Below, one piece after another: positions 24,482 to 33,637 of a DNA stretch of 59,510 bases. The position numbers were made by a program, and so were the translations under genes. The DNA is from CPC320 sp002684375 (GTDB lineage Bacteria > Pseudomonadota > Alphaproteobacteria > Rhodobacterales > Rhodobacteraceae). The stretch lies in contig CBFIHZ010000023.1 of NCBI GenBank assembly GCA_965662545.1, forward strand, positions 1 through 59,510. The letters run 5' to 3'. Position 1 is the first letter of the stretch. Every line of letters starts with the position of its first letter. The notes below the pieces were generated by a model. That model was given only the letters and a program-made list of their open reading frames with translations, made no database searches and was not told where the DNA came from.

Positions 24482-26062
24482 ATGTCGCCCAACGACCAAA
24501 ACTCAACAGACACAGTCAGTAACAAGACCAATCGAAGATTGGGTCGCAGATCCGGTCGAAGAGGGTCAAACACCACAGAGCCGGCCAACAGCCGCCAAAT
24601 TATAAAGCCAATAGCCGGTCGCCTAAACCCACTATCCGCCGCAGACATTGAGAAAATTCATCAGGCTTCTTTGGATATTTTAGAACAGGTCGGGATGAGC
24701 GAAGCCCCTGATATAGTGATCGAAACGATCACAGCTTCAGGCGGCAGTGTCACTCAGGACAATCGCCTCACCATCCCACGCGACTTGGTAAACACGGTGC
24801 TAAAGGGTTTAAATCGGGGGTTTTCGCTGTTTGGGCAAAGCTCTGACACAACCCTGAACATGAAGGGTCCACGCACCCATACCGGATCGGGCGGTGCCGC
24901 TCCCCAGATGGTCGACACCCTTAGCGGCCAATACCGCGCCGCCACTTTGGCCGACTTGTATGACGCCGCTCGGCTGGTAGACCGCTTGGAACATATCCAT
25001 TTCTTTTCACGCTCGGTTGTGGCCACTGATATGAAATCCGAGCGTGCGCTGGATATTAACACCGCTTTCGCAGCACTGGCCGGCACCCGCAAACATGTGA
25101 TGGTCAGTGCCTCTGATCCGCAACATGTCCACGATATTGCCGAGATGTGTTTTACAATCGCCGGCAGCCCAGAGACGTTTCATAAACGCCCCTTTCTGTC
25201 ACTGAATATCAATCACGCAGTGCCACCATTGCGGTTTTCAGCCCATGCCTGCGAGGTGTTGGCGCAAGCCGCCGAACTTGGTCTGCCGATAATGATCAAC
25301 ACCTTTGGCCAGATGGGCGCTTCAAGCCCGGTGACCATAGCAGGCTGTCTGGCACAGACCAATGCTGAAACATTGGCTGGAATGGTTTTTGCCTATTGCA
25401 TCAACCCCAACGTCAAAGCGCTCTATGGAGCCCGACCGATGATCACAGATTTGCGCACTGGCGGCATGGCGGGAGGCAGCGGGGAACAGGCAATCCTGAC
25501 TGCGGCGGCCAGCCAGATCGCAAAATTTTACGATCTGCCCAACTCAACCATTGCCGGCGCCACCGACAGCAAACTGCCAGACGCCCAATCAGGATATGAA
25601 AAAGCTCTGACCATCGCAATGGCCGCGCAGGCTGGCGCCAATATCATCACACAGGCGGCGGGCACACAGGCAGGTTTGATGGCAACGTCTTTTGCCGCCT
25701 ATGTGATCGATAATGATATGCTGGGCACGATCCTAAAGGCCGCTCAGCCGATTGAAGTCAGCAGCGAAACGCTGTCGGTGACGCGGATCAGTGATGCGGT
25801 GCGCGGTGATGGTCATTTTCTGGGGCAATCTGAGACCTATCAACGGATGAAGTCAGATTTTGTTTATCCCGATCTGGCTGATCGTCGCCCCCCTGAACTG
25901 TGGCAATCTGATCCTGGACTTGATTTGGGTAAAAAGGCAAAAGACACCGCGCTTGAAATATTGGCGACGCATTTTCCCAATCATTTGCCGCTGGACATAC
26001 AAGACCTGCTGCGCCAGAAATTCGCTATTGAGCTGCCGACAGAAAGGATGCGACCCAAATGA
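24482..26062 (+). CDS. MttB-superfamily methyltransferase (trimethylamine/glycine-betaine methyltransferase family, no pyrrolysine)
   Basis: A 526-residue protein of the MttB family, in which characterised members move a methyl group from a trimethyl- or quaternary amine to a corrinoid protein. The body begins with LSAADIEKIHQASLDILEQVGM and has the family's GSGGAAPQMVDTLSGQYRAAT, FFSRSVVATDM and SGYEKALTIAMAAQAGANII blocks. The frame is open with no internal TAG, so this is a non-pyrrolysine member. The basic N-terminus (NRRLGRRSGRRGSN) is disordered-looking. ATG 24482 is preferred to the TTG at 24470. No corrinoid protein or corrinoid:THF methyltransferase is adjacent. Its stop overlaps the next start by four bases. 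The substrate is unknown. Confidence 0.82.
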   Translation: MSPNDQNSTDTVSNKTNRRLGRRSGRRGSNTTEPANSRQIIKPIAGRLNPLSAADIEKIHQASLDILEQVGMSEAPDIVIETITASGGSVTQDNRLTIPRDLVNTVLKGLNRGFSLFGQSSDTTLNMKGPRTHTGSGGAAPQMVDTLSGQYRAATLADLYDAARLVDRLEHIHFFSRSVVATDMKSERALDINTAFAALAGTRKHVMVSASDPQHVHDIAEMCFTIAGSPETFHKRPFLSLNINHAVPPLRFSAHACEVLAQAAELGLPIMINTFGQMGASSPVTIAGCLAQTNAETLAGMVFAYCINPNVKALYGARPMITDLRTGGMAGGSGEQAILTAAASQIAKFYDLPNSTIAGATDSKLPDAQSGYEKALTIAMAAQAGANIITQAAGTQAGLMATSFAAYVIDNDMLGTILKAAQPIEVSSETLSVTRISDAVRGDGHFLGQSETYQRMKSDFVYPDLADRRPPELWQSDPGLDLGKKAKDTALEILATHFPNHLPLDIQDLLRQKFAIELPTERMRPK

Positions 26063-26994
26063 AAATCGCCATTATCGGTGTCGGGGCCATGGGGTCAGTC
26101 TACGCCGCCTTGCTGGCTGAAGCGGGCCATGAGGTTTGGGCCGTCGATCCCTGGCAAGCCCATGTCGAGGCGATCAATTCAAAAGGGCTGCGCGTCGAGG
26201 GCGCCAGCGGAGACCGGATAATTAAAGGGATTACCGCCACGGGTGATGTGACCGACGTTGGCCCCTGTGATCTTTGCATCATTGCCACCAAAGCCAGCCA
26301 TGTCGGTGCGGCCGCAGGCGCAGTCGCCCCTGTCATTGGCACAGGAGCACTGGTGTTGACAATCCAGAACGGGCTTGGCGCCGGGGACCGCATCGCCGAG
26401 CATATGGCCACTGAAAATGTTCTTCTGGGTGTGGCAGACGGCTTTGGTGCGTCAATGAAAGCGCCTGGACACGCCCATCATAACGCCATGAAGCTTATTC
26501 GCATCGGCGAATTAAACGGCGGTATGACTGACCGGTTACAAACCCTAGAAGGGCAATTGGTGACAGCCGGTTTTCACGCCAAAGCTTTTGCCGATATCAC
26601 CCAACTGATCTGGGAAAAGTTTTTGTGCAACGTGACATTCAGCGCACCCTGCACGGTGTTTGATAAAACCATAGGGCAACTGATGGCCGATGCCGATCAC
26701 TGGAAAATCGCGCTTGGTGCCATGCGCGAGGCATACCGCATCGCCATCCACAGAGACATTCCACTGAGCTTTGGTGACCCCATATCCTATGTCACGGGCT
26801 TTGGGGCCAATATGCCCAACGCACGGCCCTCTATGTTATTAGATCATATGGCAAGACGTCCCTCAGAGCTGGATGCGATCAACGGTATGGTCCCCATCAT
26901 GGGCCGCCAGGATGGGTTTGATACCCCGTATAACGACACGCTGGTGGCAGTGTTAAAAGCCCGCGAGGCCGCTTTTTCAGGAGATGGGTCATGA
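26059..26994 (+). CDS. Ketopantoate reductase-family NAD(P)H oxidoreductase (ApbA/PanE-like)
   Basis: A 311-residue two-domain reductase. The Rossmann N-terminus is MKIAIIGVGAMGSVYAALLAEAGHEV, with the nicotinamide region VLTIQNGLGAGDRIAE. The C-terminal helical domain has the catalytic lysine in IWEKFLCNVTFSAPCTVF (about residue 192). True PanE makes pantoate, but many PanE-like proteins in catabolic operons reduce or oxidise other 2-oxo/2-hydroxy acids. It is locked between the MttB-family and FAH-family genes by four-base overlaps on both sides, so a catabolic role in that pathway is more likely than pantothenate synthesis. Confidence 0.82.
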   Translation: MKIAIIGVGAMGSVYAALLAEAGHEVWAVDPWQAHVEAINSKGLRVEGASGDRIIKGITATGDVTDVGPCDLCIIATKASHVGAAAGAVAPVIGTGALVLTIQNGLGAGDRIAEHMATENVLLGVADGFGASMKAPGHAHHNAMKLIRIGELNGGMTDRLQTLEGQLVTAGFHAKAFADITQLIWEKFLCNVTFSAPCTVFDKTIGQLMADADHWKIALGAMREAYRIAIHRDIPLSFGDPISYVTGFGANMPNARPSMLLDHMARRPSELDAINGMVPIMGRQDGFDTPYNDTLVAVLKAREAAFSGDGS

Positions 26995-27836
26995 AGCTTG
27001 CCACCATTCGCCACCGCGACCAAACCCTTTACGGTCAGGTGATCGGTGACCGATTTTATCCGGTTCAAGAGGCTCTGAAAACCCGTTATGCAACGCTGAA
27101 AGACCTGATTTCCGATGGATCTTTGACGCAATTGGCCGCACAGCAGACCAGACAAGAGGATGGCATTGACCTCGCAAAAGTCAGCTTTCTGCCGCCTATT
27201 CCGGAACCCGGAAAGATAATCTGTGTTGGGTTGAATTACCGCAAACCCTATCCGGTTGACGGTGTTGCCCCCCCCGAACCCAGTCAAATTATCCTATTTG
27301 GCAAAGAGCGTGACGCCCTGTTGGGCCATCAGCAAAAACTGGAAACGCCGACTGGTGCCGCCGCTCATAGTTTTGATTACGAAGGCGAGATTGCGGTGAT
27401 TATCGGCACCGCCGGCCGCCACATCGCCCAAGACGACGCGATGGCGCATGTGATGGGATATTCCATCTTTAACGATGGATCAGTCCGCGATTGGCAAAAA
27501 CACAGTATCTATGCGGGAAAAAACTTTGCTGGTTCAGGGTCGTGGGGGCCGTGGATCACCACCGCTGATGAAATCAAGGACCCGGCCACAATGTCGCTGA
27601 CCACCCACTTGAACGGCCAGCAGATGCAGAGCACGACCGCTGATCAGATGATCTATTCCATTGCAGCGCAAATTTCATACGCATCACATCTTTACGATCT
27701 GCACCCCGGGGATATCATCGCCACCGGCTCACCCGATGGCACCGGCGGTAGCCGCACACCAAAAAGGTATTTGCAAGAGGGAGACCGGCTACAAATTGCG
27801 GTGTCGGGAATAGGATTGCTTCAGAATGATGTATAA
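26991..27836 (+). CDS. Fumarylacetoacetate hydrolase (FAH)-family protein
   Basis: A 281-residue FAH-fold protein with a short N-terminal domain (MKLATIRHRDQTLYGQVIGD). The core has GKIICVGLNYRKPY, the metal-binding acids in FDYEGEIAVIIG and IFNDGSVRDWQ, and the end motif GDIIATGSPDGTGGSR. The family hydrolyses, decarboxylates or isomerises 2-oxo and acylpyruvate acids with Mg. GLNYxxH, common in the family, is GLNYRKP here, so the lid histidine is absent or moved. It is the last gene of the MttB-PanE-FAH operon (four-base overlap with the reductase gene). The substrate is not predictable. Confidence 0.84.
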   Translation: MKLATIRHRDQTLYGQVIGDRFYPVQEALKTRYATLKDLISDGSLTQLAAQQTRQEDGIDLAKVSFLPPIPEPGKIICVGLNYRKPYPVDGVAPPEPSQIILFGKERDALLGHQQKLETPTGAAAHSFDYEGEIAVIIGTAGRHIAQDDAMAHVMGYSIFNDGSVRDWQKHSIYAGKNFAGSGSWGPWITTADEIKDPATMSLTTHLNGQQMQSTTADQMIYSIAAQISYASHLYDLHPGDIIATGSPDGTGGSRTPKRYLQEGDRLQIAVSGIGLLQNDV

Positions 27837-28012
27837 AGATATCGCAGTGAGACAAAAACAATCAAAACATATATTTTAGCGCACACTTGTGCTTATTTGT
27901 TGGACTCTTAATCCATCCTTTTGATAGAAATTACATGGGCTTTGTTATTATACTGTGCAGTAGCTATTCGAGTCATACCTAACTTTATTATTTGCATAAG
28001 AATGTCGTATTT

Positions 28013-30163
28013 ATGAATTCCGGGAAATCCCGTGGAGAAAATTCAGATCCGGATTTTAAGCGCCGAATTCGTCTAAGCCGTGTGGCGCTTTCCGTTCTGC
28101 TGACTTTAACCTCTATTTGGACTGCGGTTTTTTTGGTCTCAAACGATTTAGCCGGCGCGGCAATTTTAGGGAGCCTGTCGCTGCTCTATGCGCTTTGTCT
28201 TTTTCTGTATCAAATGGGTTACTTACTTTTTGCACGGTCTTTTTGGCTGTTTAGCGCCTCTGCGGCAACCTTTGCCTGCATCGTATTTGGGCAACCATTT
28301 GCCGATCTTGATTATCTGTTTTTACCAATTATGACACTATCCTTTTTGGCTTTTTCTTGGAAGTACGAGCCAAAATTTTTGCTTTTTTTTGTCTCACTGC
28401 CCCTAGTTCTGTGGACAGTAAGCATTTATTTTTCTCTGAACGGCAGCTCACTTTTTTATTTTGGTATCCCCCCGATTTCATCCAATATTGAGCTTGGCAA
28501 AATCAATGCTGGACTGCGCTTTACCACAGTGGTCCTTTTAGCTGCAGAACTGTCGTATTTTAATTTTCTAGTGTCTGCCCGAGAAAATGATTTGCAAACA
28601 GCCCGCGAAAATGCGGAACAGGGTTTACTTTCGAAAAGCATCTTTCTCGCCAATATGAGCCATGAAATTAGGACCCCGATGAATGGTCTCATCGGGATGA
28701 TTACAGTGCTGGAAAGAACAGGGGCCACGGACGATCTTTCCCGGACAATTGAAACAATCCGGCATTCAGCCTTTTCGCTGCTGAGAATTATTGACGATAT
28801 TCTAGATGCCTCAAAAATGGAGGCCGGTGAATTAGATATTCACTATACTAAATCAGAATTGAGACCCATAATCGAGGGCGTCGCCACCAGTCTGCAAACA
28901 ATGGCAGACGATCGCGAGATAGAACTGCGGCTCTATATCGATCCGAATGTGCCTGAATGGGTGTTGATTGATTCTGGCCGGTTGCGACAAATTTTACTAA
29001 ATATTTTAAGCAATGCCATTAAATTTTCGGCCTCTGATCTGACCAACCGTGCAGCAGAAGTTTATTTCCACCTGGAATATATAAACGGTAAGGACCTGCG
29101 GGTGACCATAGACGATAACGGCATCGGTATGGGTGCCACCGTGAGGGATAATTTGTTTAAACCCTTCATCCAAAGTGAAACAGCGACTGAAATGCGGGTA
29201 AAAGGCACGGGACTTGGACTAGCGATCACCGCAAATCTGATGAAACGGATGCACGGAGAAATTAATATAGACAGCACTGAAGGTTTTGGAACCACCGTCA
29301 CCATCACAATACCAATGAAAAGTGTTGATGGTCCAAAAACCCTAACCAGCCTTGCTGATCTAAAAATTATCTGGCTAACTGAGACGGGGTTAAGGTCACC
29401 ACGCCACTTTAATAAATTCTTTGCACGATCTCGCTCAGAATTTTTCTATTACCCGACCGATGAAAAACTCACGGACGTCGAGTTGCCAACCTCAGCGGGC
29501 GCGATTTTTATTCTTTCCTCTGCAAATGACACGGTTTTGGAAACGTGGCAAAACCTATTGCGCGCACAATGTGATAAACCAAAATTTATCCTGCTTAGCA
29601 AAAGCCGTAGCGACCGTCTTGGACCAATTGAGCCAGACAGTTACCGCATACAGATTTTACCTATTCTCGTGTCTGAACTTCATAAAGCAGTGACAACATT
29701 AATTGGTGGCCAAACCTCTGAGACCGCGCCGCCTGCCAACTCACAACAATCCCAAGAGAAATTTTCAGATATCCAAATACGTCGTGCGGCTAAATCAATT
29801 TTAGTGGTTGAAGATAATGAAATCAACGGCGTGGTGATGCTCAAGCAGCTTGAGGTATTGGGATACAGTGCAGCGATCGCCCACAACGGCCAAGAAGGTC
29901 TGCAGAAATGGCAAAACGGCTGTTTTGATCTGGTGCTTACAGATTGCCATATGCCAATCATGGATGGGTATGAAATGGTCCAGATTTTACGCCGTAAAGA
30001 GGCTGAAAAAGGGCTTGAACGGACGCCGATTATTGCTGTCACAGCCAGTGCTCTGGCAGGAGAATCTGAAAAATGTCTGGCCATCGGTATGGATGACTAT
30101 ATTTCAAAGCCCGTTGAAATGGACTTATTGGAAGCCAAGATTTCAACATTTTTCAACATCTGA
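28013..30163 (+). CDS. Membrane hybrid sensor histidine kinase/response regulator
   Basis: A 716-residue hybrid kinase from ATG 28013; the TTG at 27992 is less likely. Residues about 25-190 hold five or six TM segments with no large periplasmic sensor. HisKA has the phospho-His in IFLANMSHEIRTPMNGL (about 215). HATPase has LLNILSNAIKFS, DDNGIGMG and KGTGLGLAIT. Residues about 440-560 look like a degenerate receiver without a phosphorylatable Asp. A true receiver follows (ILVVEDNEING, phospho-Asp in LTDCHMPIMDGYEM, and SKPVEM at the end). There is no Hpt domain and no partner regulator next to it. The signal is unknown. It converges on leuB. Confidence 0.88.
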   Translation: MNSGKSRGENSDPDFKRRIRLSRVALSVLLTLTSIWTAVFLVSNDLAGAAILGSLSLLYALCLFLYQMGYLLFARSFWLFSASAATFACIVFGQPFADLDYLFLPIMTLSFLAFSWKYEPKFLLFFVSLPLVLWTVSIYFSLNGSSLFYFGIPPISSNIELGKINAGLRFTTVVLLAAELSYFNFLVSARENDLQTARENAEQGLLSKSIFLANMSHEIRTPMNGLIGMITVLERTGATDDLSRTIETIRHSAFSLLRIIDDILDASKMEAGELDIHYTKSELRPIIEGVATSLQTMADDREIELRLYIDPNVPEWVLIDSGRLRQILLNILSNAIKFSASDLTNRAAEVYFHLEYINGKDLRVTIDDNGIGMGATVRDNLFKPFIQSETATEMRVKGTGLGLAITANLMKRMHGEINIDSTEGFGTTVTITIPMKSVDGPKTLTSLADLKIIWLTETGLRSPRHFNKFFARSRSEFFYYPTDEKLTDVELPTSAGAIFILSSANDTVLETWQNLLRAQCDKPKFILLSKSRSDRLGPIEPDSYRIQILPILVSELHKAVTTLIGGQTSETAPPANSQQSQEKFSDIQIRRAAKSILVVEDNEINGVVMLKQLEVLGYSAAIAHNGQEGLQKWQNGCFDLVLTDCHMPIMDGYEMVQILRRKEAEKGLERTPIIAVTASALAGESEKCLAIGMDDYISKPVEMDLLEAKISTFFNI

Positions 30164-30207
30164 AATTCGGTTTGACAGAGCGGGCGGTCTGTCTGACTTA
30201 ACAATCC

Positions 30208-30233
30208 GGCGCGCTGGAAATAACCGGCGCGCC
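30208..30233. terminator. GC-rich hairpin between convergent kinase and leuB genes
   Basis: GGCGCGCTGG (30208-30217) and CCGGCGCGCC (30224-30233) pair over 10 bp with one T-G wobble and an AAATAA loop, 44 bases after the kinase stop and 37 bases after the leuB stop. There is no T run on either side, so it is a possible bidirectional terminator rather than a canonical one. Confidence 0.45.
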
Positions 30234-30270
30234 GATATCAATCTAAGAGGTGTTTTCTGCAGCTGCCTGT

Positions 30271-31377
30271 CTAGAGACTGGCGTCAAGAGCCGCTGTAAT
30301 CGCATCGCCCATTTCACTTGTTGTGGAAAAAGCTGCGCCCTCAACATTAAGCAGATCAGCCGTCCGATAGCCGTCGGCCAGCACGGTCTCAACCGCCTGT
30401 TCAAGACGATCTGCCTCAGTCCCCTGATCAAAGCTATAGCGCAATGCCATCGCAAAACTCAGAATACAGGCAATCGGGTTGGCTTTCCCCTGCCCGGCAA
30501 TATCAGGCGCCGAACCATGTACCGGTTCATACAAAGCTTTTGGTCTTCCATTGGCCATCGGCTGGCCCAAGCTGGCCGATGGCAACATGCCAAGACTGCC
30601 GGTCAACATCGCGGCGGCATCCGACAACAAATCGCCAAACAGATTGTCGGTTACGATCACATCAAACTGTTTGGGCCAGCGGCAGAGCTGCATCGCACCC
30701 GCATCGGCATACATATGGCTAAGCTCCACATCGGGATAATCCTCGTCGTGCACCTTTTGCACCACTTCGCGCCACAACACGCCGGATTCCATCACGTTGG
30801 CTTTTTCCATCGAACAAACCTTGTTCGACCGACGCCGGGCTAATTCAAACGCCGACCGCGCGACGCGGTCAATTTCGCTTTCGGTATAACGCTGGGTGTT
30901 GATGCCAACCCGTTCGTTTCCATCTTTGAAAATGCCGCGCGGCTCGCCAAAATAAATTCCCGAAGTCAGTTCGCGAATAATCATAATATCAAGCCCCGCC
31001 ACCACTTCGCGTTTTAGCGACGAAAAATCAGCGAGCGCATCAAAGCATTGCGCCGGTCGCAGGTTGGAAAAAAGATCCATTTCCTTGCGCAGCCGCAGCA
31101 GGCCGCGCTCGGGCTTGTCGTTAAACTCAAGCGTATCATATTTTGGACCACCTACAGCGCCCAAAAGCACTGCATCAACCTCTTGCGCTTTGGCCATGGT
31201 CGCATCCGTCAAAGGCGTTCCGTGCGTGTCATAAGCGATGCCGCCAACCAGATCTTCGCTCACATCGAAATTCAGATCCCGTTTTTCACCAAACCAGCTG
31301 ATGACCTTGCGAACCTCGGCCATTACTTCGGGGCCAATCCCGTCGCCGGGAAGAATAAGAAGAGATGGGGTGCTCAT
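30271..31377 (-). CDS. leuB: 3-isopropylmalate dehydrogenase
   Basis: A 368-residue enzyme of leucine synthesis that oxidatively decarboxylates 3-isopropylmalate with NAD. The N-terminus SLLILPGDGIGPEVMAEV is classic; further blocks are LLGAVGGPKYD, ELTSGIYFGEPRGI, the catalytic Lys region CSMEKANVMESGVLWREV, and GSAPDIAGQGKANP near the C-terminus. ATG 31377 (AAGGACAG upstream) is preferred to the GTG at 31383. It lies on the same strand as leuD and leuC but is separated from them by an endonuclease-like gene and a 399-base gap, so it may have its own promoter. Confidence 0.96.
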   Translation of the reverse strand: MSTPSLLILPGDGIGPEVMAEVRKVISWFGEKRDLNFDVSEDLVGGIAYDTHGTPLTDATMAKAQEVDAVLLGAVGGPKYDTLEFNDKPERGLLRLRKEMDLFSNLRPAQCFDALADFSSLKREVVAGLDIMIIRELTSGIYFGEPRGIFKDGNERVGINTQRYTESEIDRVARSAFELARRRSNKVCSMEKANVMESGVLWREVVQKVHDEDYPDVELSHMYADAGAMQLCRWPKQFDVIVTDNLFGDLLSDAAAMLTGSLGMLPSASLGQPMANGRPKALYEPVHGSAPDIAGQGKANPIACILSFAMALRYSFDQGTEADRLEQAVETVLADGYRTADLLNVEGAAFSTTSEMGDAITAALDASL

Positions 31378-31776
31378 TGACACTGTCCTTACAAATAATT
31401 TCTGGTTTAGGTCCTATCGGTTGCCATAGTCAGGGTCAAGAAACGAAGGATCGTGCAGTTTAATCTGCAGCATTAACGTTTTTACTAAGACCCCATTTTC
31501 AATATCGCTATGTGAACCGTCTGAATTACATACTATCTTCATCAAACTTGGGGCAACCCTTTGACATATAACGCAGCATCAGGGTTTTAAGATGGAGAAC
31601 CGTTGATTTAATTTTTTAAAGGGAAAAAGAGCAGACTCAGAGAGAAAGAACCAATTTATTTGCGCTAAATCGGTAATAGCCCGATTGCCATAGAAAAGGG
31701 CGTAAAGCACCCAATATATCTTTGCCAAACCAATAACCTCAAATCCAAGAGCCATGCATAGGATGTCATTTATGGT
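31378..31776. other. 399-base gap upstream of leuB
   Basis: No gene is visible. The part next to leuB holds a candidate promoter (31411-31439). The rest is AT-rich and has no clear hairpin, leader peptide rich in leucine codons, or RNA structure that I can recognise. Confidence 0.5.
31411..31439 (-). promoter_or_regulatory. Candidate leuB promoter
   Basis: On the minus strand TTGACC (31439-31434) is followed after exactly 17 bases by TAGGAC (31416-31411). Transcription would begin about 31404, leaving a leader of some 27 bases. The -35 is good and the -10 is weak. Confidence 0.35.
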
Positions 31777-32883
31777 TCAGGGGATATCCAGATCAACCCA
31801 GACAAGGCCATGGTGGCTGGCTGCAACGCGATCCGCCTCTTGCGGCCAGACAACACCAGAGCCGACAATCGTCAAACCCGCAGAGGGCAGCACATAATCT
31901 ACCCGCAGATTACCCGGCACCGGATCGGACCAATCTGCCGTATCCAACGCCGGATCACCACTATGATCGGGATTGAACGCCCGAAGGCCGTAGGCACTGC
32001 GCGGTGCGGGATCTTGAAGACGCCGATCCGCCAACAATTCCCGTATAGCACCATGACGCCCCTCGCCATCAAACGGGTCAAGGTTGGCCTTGCCCATCAC
32101 CACAAAACCACCCACGGGCGGGGTGCCGAAATGACCATTGAGATATAGTTTCCAAAACCTGATCTCATCATGATTGCGGCGCCCGTTGCGATCTTCGGGC
32201 CCGTCAAATACCGGTGGGGTGGCCGCAAAAACCAACAGGGTCAATGCAGCCTCACCCCCAAGCTTGATCGGCACCGCCCAGTGACCGGTCGAAGACAGCC
32301 GCTGTACTTTGACAATCTCTGGCGACAGATCAAGGCCCTCGATCAAAGACCCGGGCAAATCAGCCCAAAGCACAGCACTAAAATCAGTGGCCCGTTCATA
32401 CAGGATCGGAAATTTTGATAAAATAGCCAATCCACCAGCACCGGCAAAATGGCCAAACCCCTGCGCATCACCTGCCCCACGCTTGCGGCCATCGCCATCA
32501 AGATCAAACGCCGTTGCCATACCTGTATTTGGCCGGTTGGCAAACAGATAAGGGTACTCAAGACCCCGCGCCTGCAACCGGTTGCGCAAGCCAGACAACG
32601 CCGTGAGATGATAATCATAATCCACCCCCACCAATAAAAGAATATCTGGTGCGGCTTGGGTTAAAAGCGACAGAGTTGCCCTGAGCCGAGGTGATCCGGC
32701 ACCGGCAATATCGCGCAGCAACAAACCAGGCCCTTTGGCGGTAAGGCCCGCATCATAGGTGGCAAGCCGAACAACATCCGCGCGCATCACTGCAGGCGTG
32801 CCGATGAGCACCCCCAGAATCCCCAATAAATATAGGATGCCACGCAGCGGAGCAAACGGTACCATTGTTTTGATCAAGCCCAT
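31777..32883 (-). CDS. Endonuclease/exonuclease/phosphatase-superfamily protein, probably exported and degenerate
   Basis: About 368 residues from ATG 32883, with a hydrophobic N-terminus (PLRGILYLLGILGVLIGTPA) that looks like a signal peptide ending near VMRA-D. The EEP fold is suggested by RLATYDAGLTAKGPGLLLRDI, APDILLLVGVDYDYH, GLAILSKFPI, the loop MGKANLDPFDGEG where true enzymes have GDFN, RVDYVLPSAGL, and a C-terminal SHHGLVWVDL where SDHxPV is usual. Core residues are therefore partly changed, and catalytic activity is uncertain. It sits inside the leu region between leuD and leuB, as in other Rhodobacterales as far as I recall, but nothing links it to leucine synthesis. Confidence 0.72.
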   Translation of the reverse strand: MGLIKTMVPFAPLRGILYLLGILGVLIGTPAVMRADVVRLATYDAGLTAKGPGLLLRDIAGAGSPRLRATLSLLTQAAPDILLLVGVDYDYHLTALSGLRNRLQARGLEYPYLFANRPNTGMATAFDLDGDGRKRGAGDAQGFGHFAGAGGLAILSKFPILYERATDFSAVLWADLPGSLIEGLDLSPEIVKVQRLSSTGHWAVPIKLGGEAALTLLVFAATPPVFDGPEDRNGRRNHDEIRFWKLYLNGHFGTPPVGGFVVMGKANLDPFDGEGRHGAIRELLADRRLQDPAPRSAYGLRAFNPDHSGDPALDTADWSDPVPGNLRVDYVLPSAGLTIVGSGVVWPQEADRVAASHHGLVWVDLDIP

Positions 32884-33028
32884 TGCGCATAGCAAAGACA
32901 ACCAGATCTTAATGTACCGTTAATTCCGACCCTATCTGCGCACAAACTGCGCGCAGATACACGGTTTGATTGGCTTAAACCTCAGGCGCAACGGCACCGG
33001 TAAAACCGCTCAAGTCAATACGTCGCAC

Positions 33029-33637
33029 TTAAACCCACGGCCGCGCATCCGAGGCTTTGGCTTCAAAACTGTCAATCGCTGCAACCTTCTGGAACGTCTG
33101 ACCGATATCGTCCAAGCCTTCCAACAAACAGCGCTTTTTAAACTCATCAACCTCAAAGGAAAAAACCTCGCCGTCGGATGTTGTGATTTGTTGCGCAACC
33201 AAATCAACTTCCATGCGCGCATTGGCGCCTTTTTCAGCATCTTTCATCAATACATCGACCTGGTCCTGAGGCAGAGTAATTGGCAAGATACCGTTTTTAA
33301 AGCAATTATTGTAGAAGATATCAGCAAACGCCGGTGCAATAACACAACGGATTCCAAAATCCTTAATGGCCCAAGGCGCGTGCTCTCTTGACGAGCCACA
33401 GCCAAAATTGTCGCCCGCAACGATGATTTCAGAACTGCGATACGCCGGCTTATTCAATACGAAATCAGGTATCTCATCGCCATTGTCATCATAACGCATT
33501 TCATCAAACAAGTTCACACCCAGCCCCGAGCGCTTGATCGTTTTCAAAAATTGCTTGGGAATGATCATATCCGTATCGATATTGATCAGTGGCATGGGCG
33601 CTGCAATCCCGGATATTTTTTCAAACTTTTCCATCAT
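33029..33637 (-). CDS. leuD: 3-isopropylmalate dehydratase small subunit
   Basis: A 202-residue protein, the usual length of LeuD. It starts MMEKFEKISGIAAPMPLINIDTD at ATG 33637, overlapping the leuC stop by four bases; the longer frame upstream is inside leuC. IIPKQFLKTIKRSGLG, the GCGSSREHAPWAIKDFGI loop and FKNGILPITLPQDQVD are characteristic. With LeuC it isomerises 2-isopropylmalate to 3-isopropylmalate in the cytoplasm. The upstream frame that runs to 33832 should not be taken as an N-terminal extension. Confidence 0.95.
   Translation of the reverse strand: MMEKFEKISGIAAPMPLINIDTDMIIPKQFLKTIKRSGLGVNLFDEMRYDDNGDEIPDFVLNKPAYRSSEIIVAGDNFGCGSSREHAPWAIKDFGIRCVIAPAFADIFYNNCFKNGILPITLPQDQVDVLMKDAEKGANARMEVDLVAQQITTSDGEVFSFEVDEFKKRCLLEGLDDIGQTFQKVAAIDSFEAKASDARPWV

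Noticed and set aside
24482..26062. Pyrrolysine-containing MttB
   Set aside because: The frame is continuous with no in-frame TAG and no pyl genes are in the window.
32934..32958. Hairpin ATCTGCGC/GCGCAGAT between leuD and the endonuclease-like gene as a terminator
   Set aside because: The 8-bp stem has no T run on either strand; it was not strong enough to list as a terminator.
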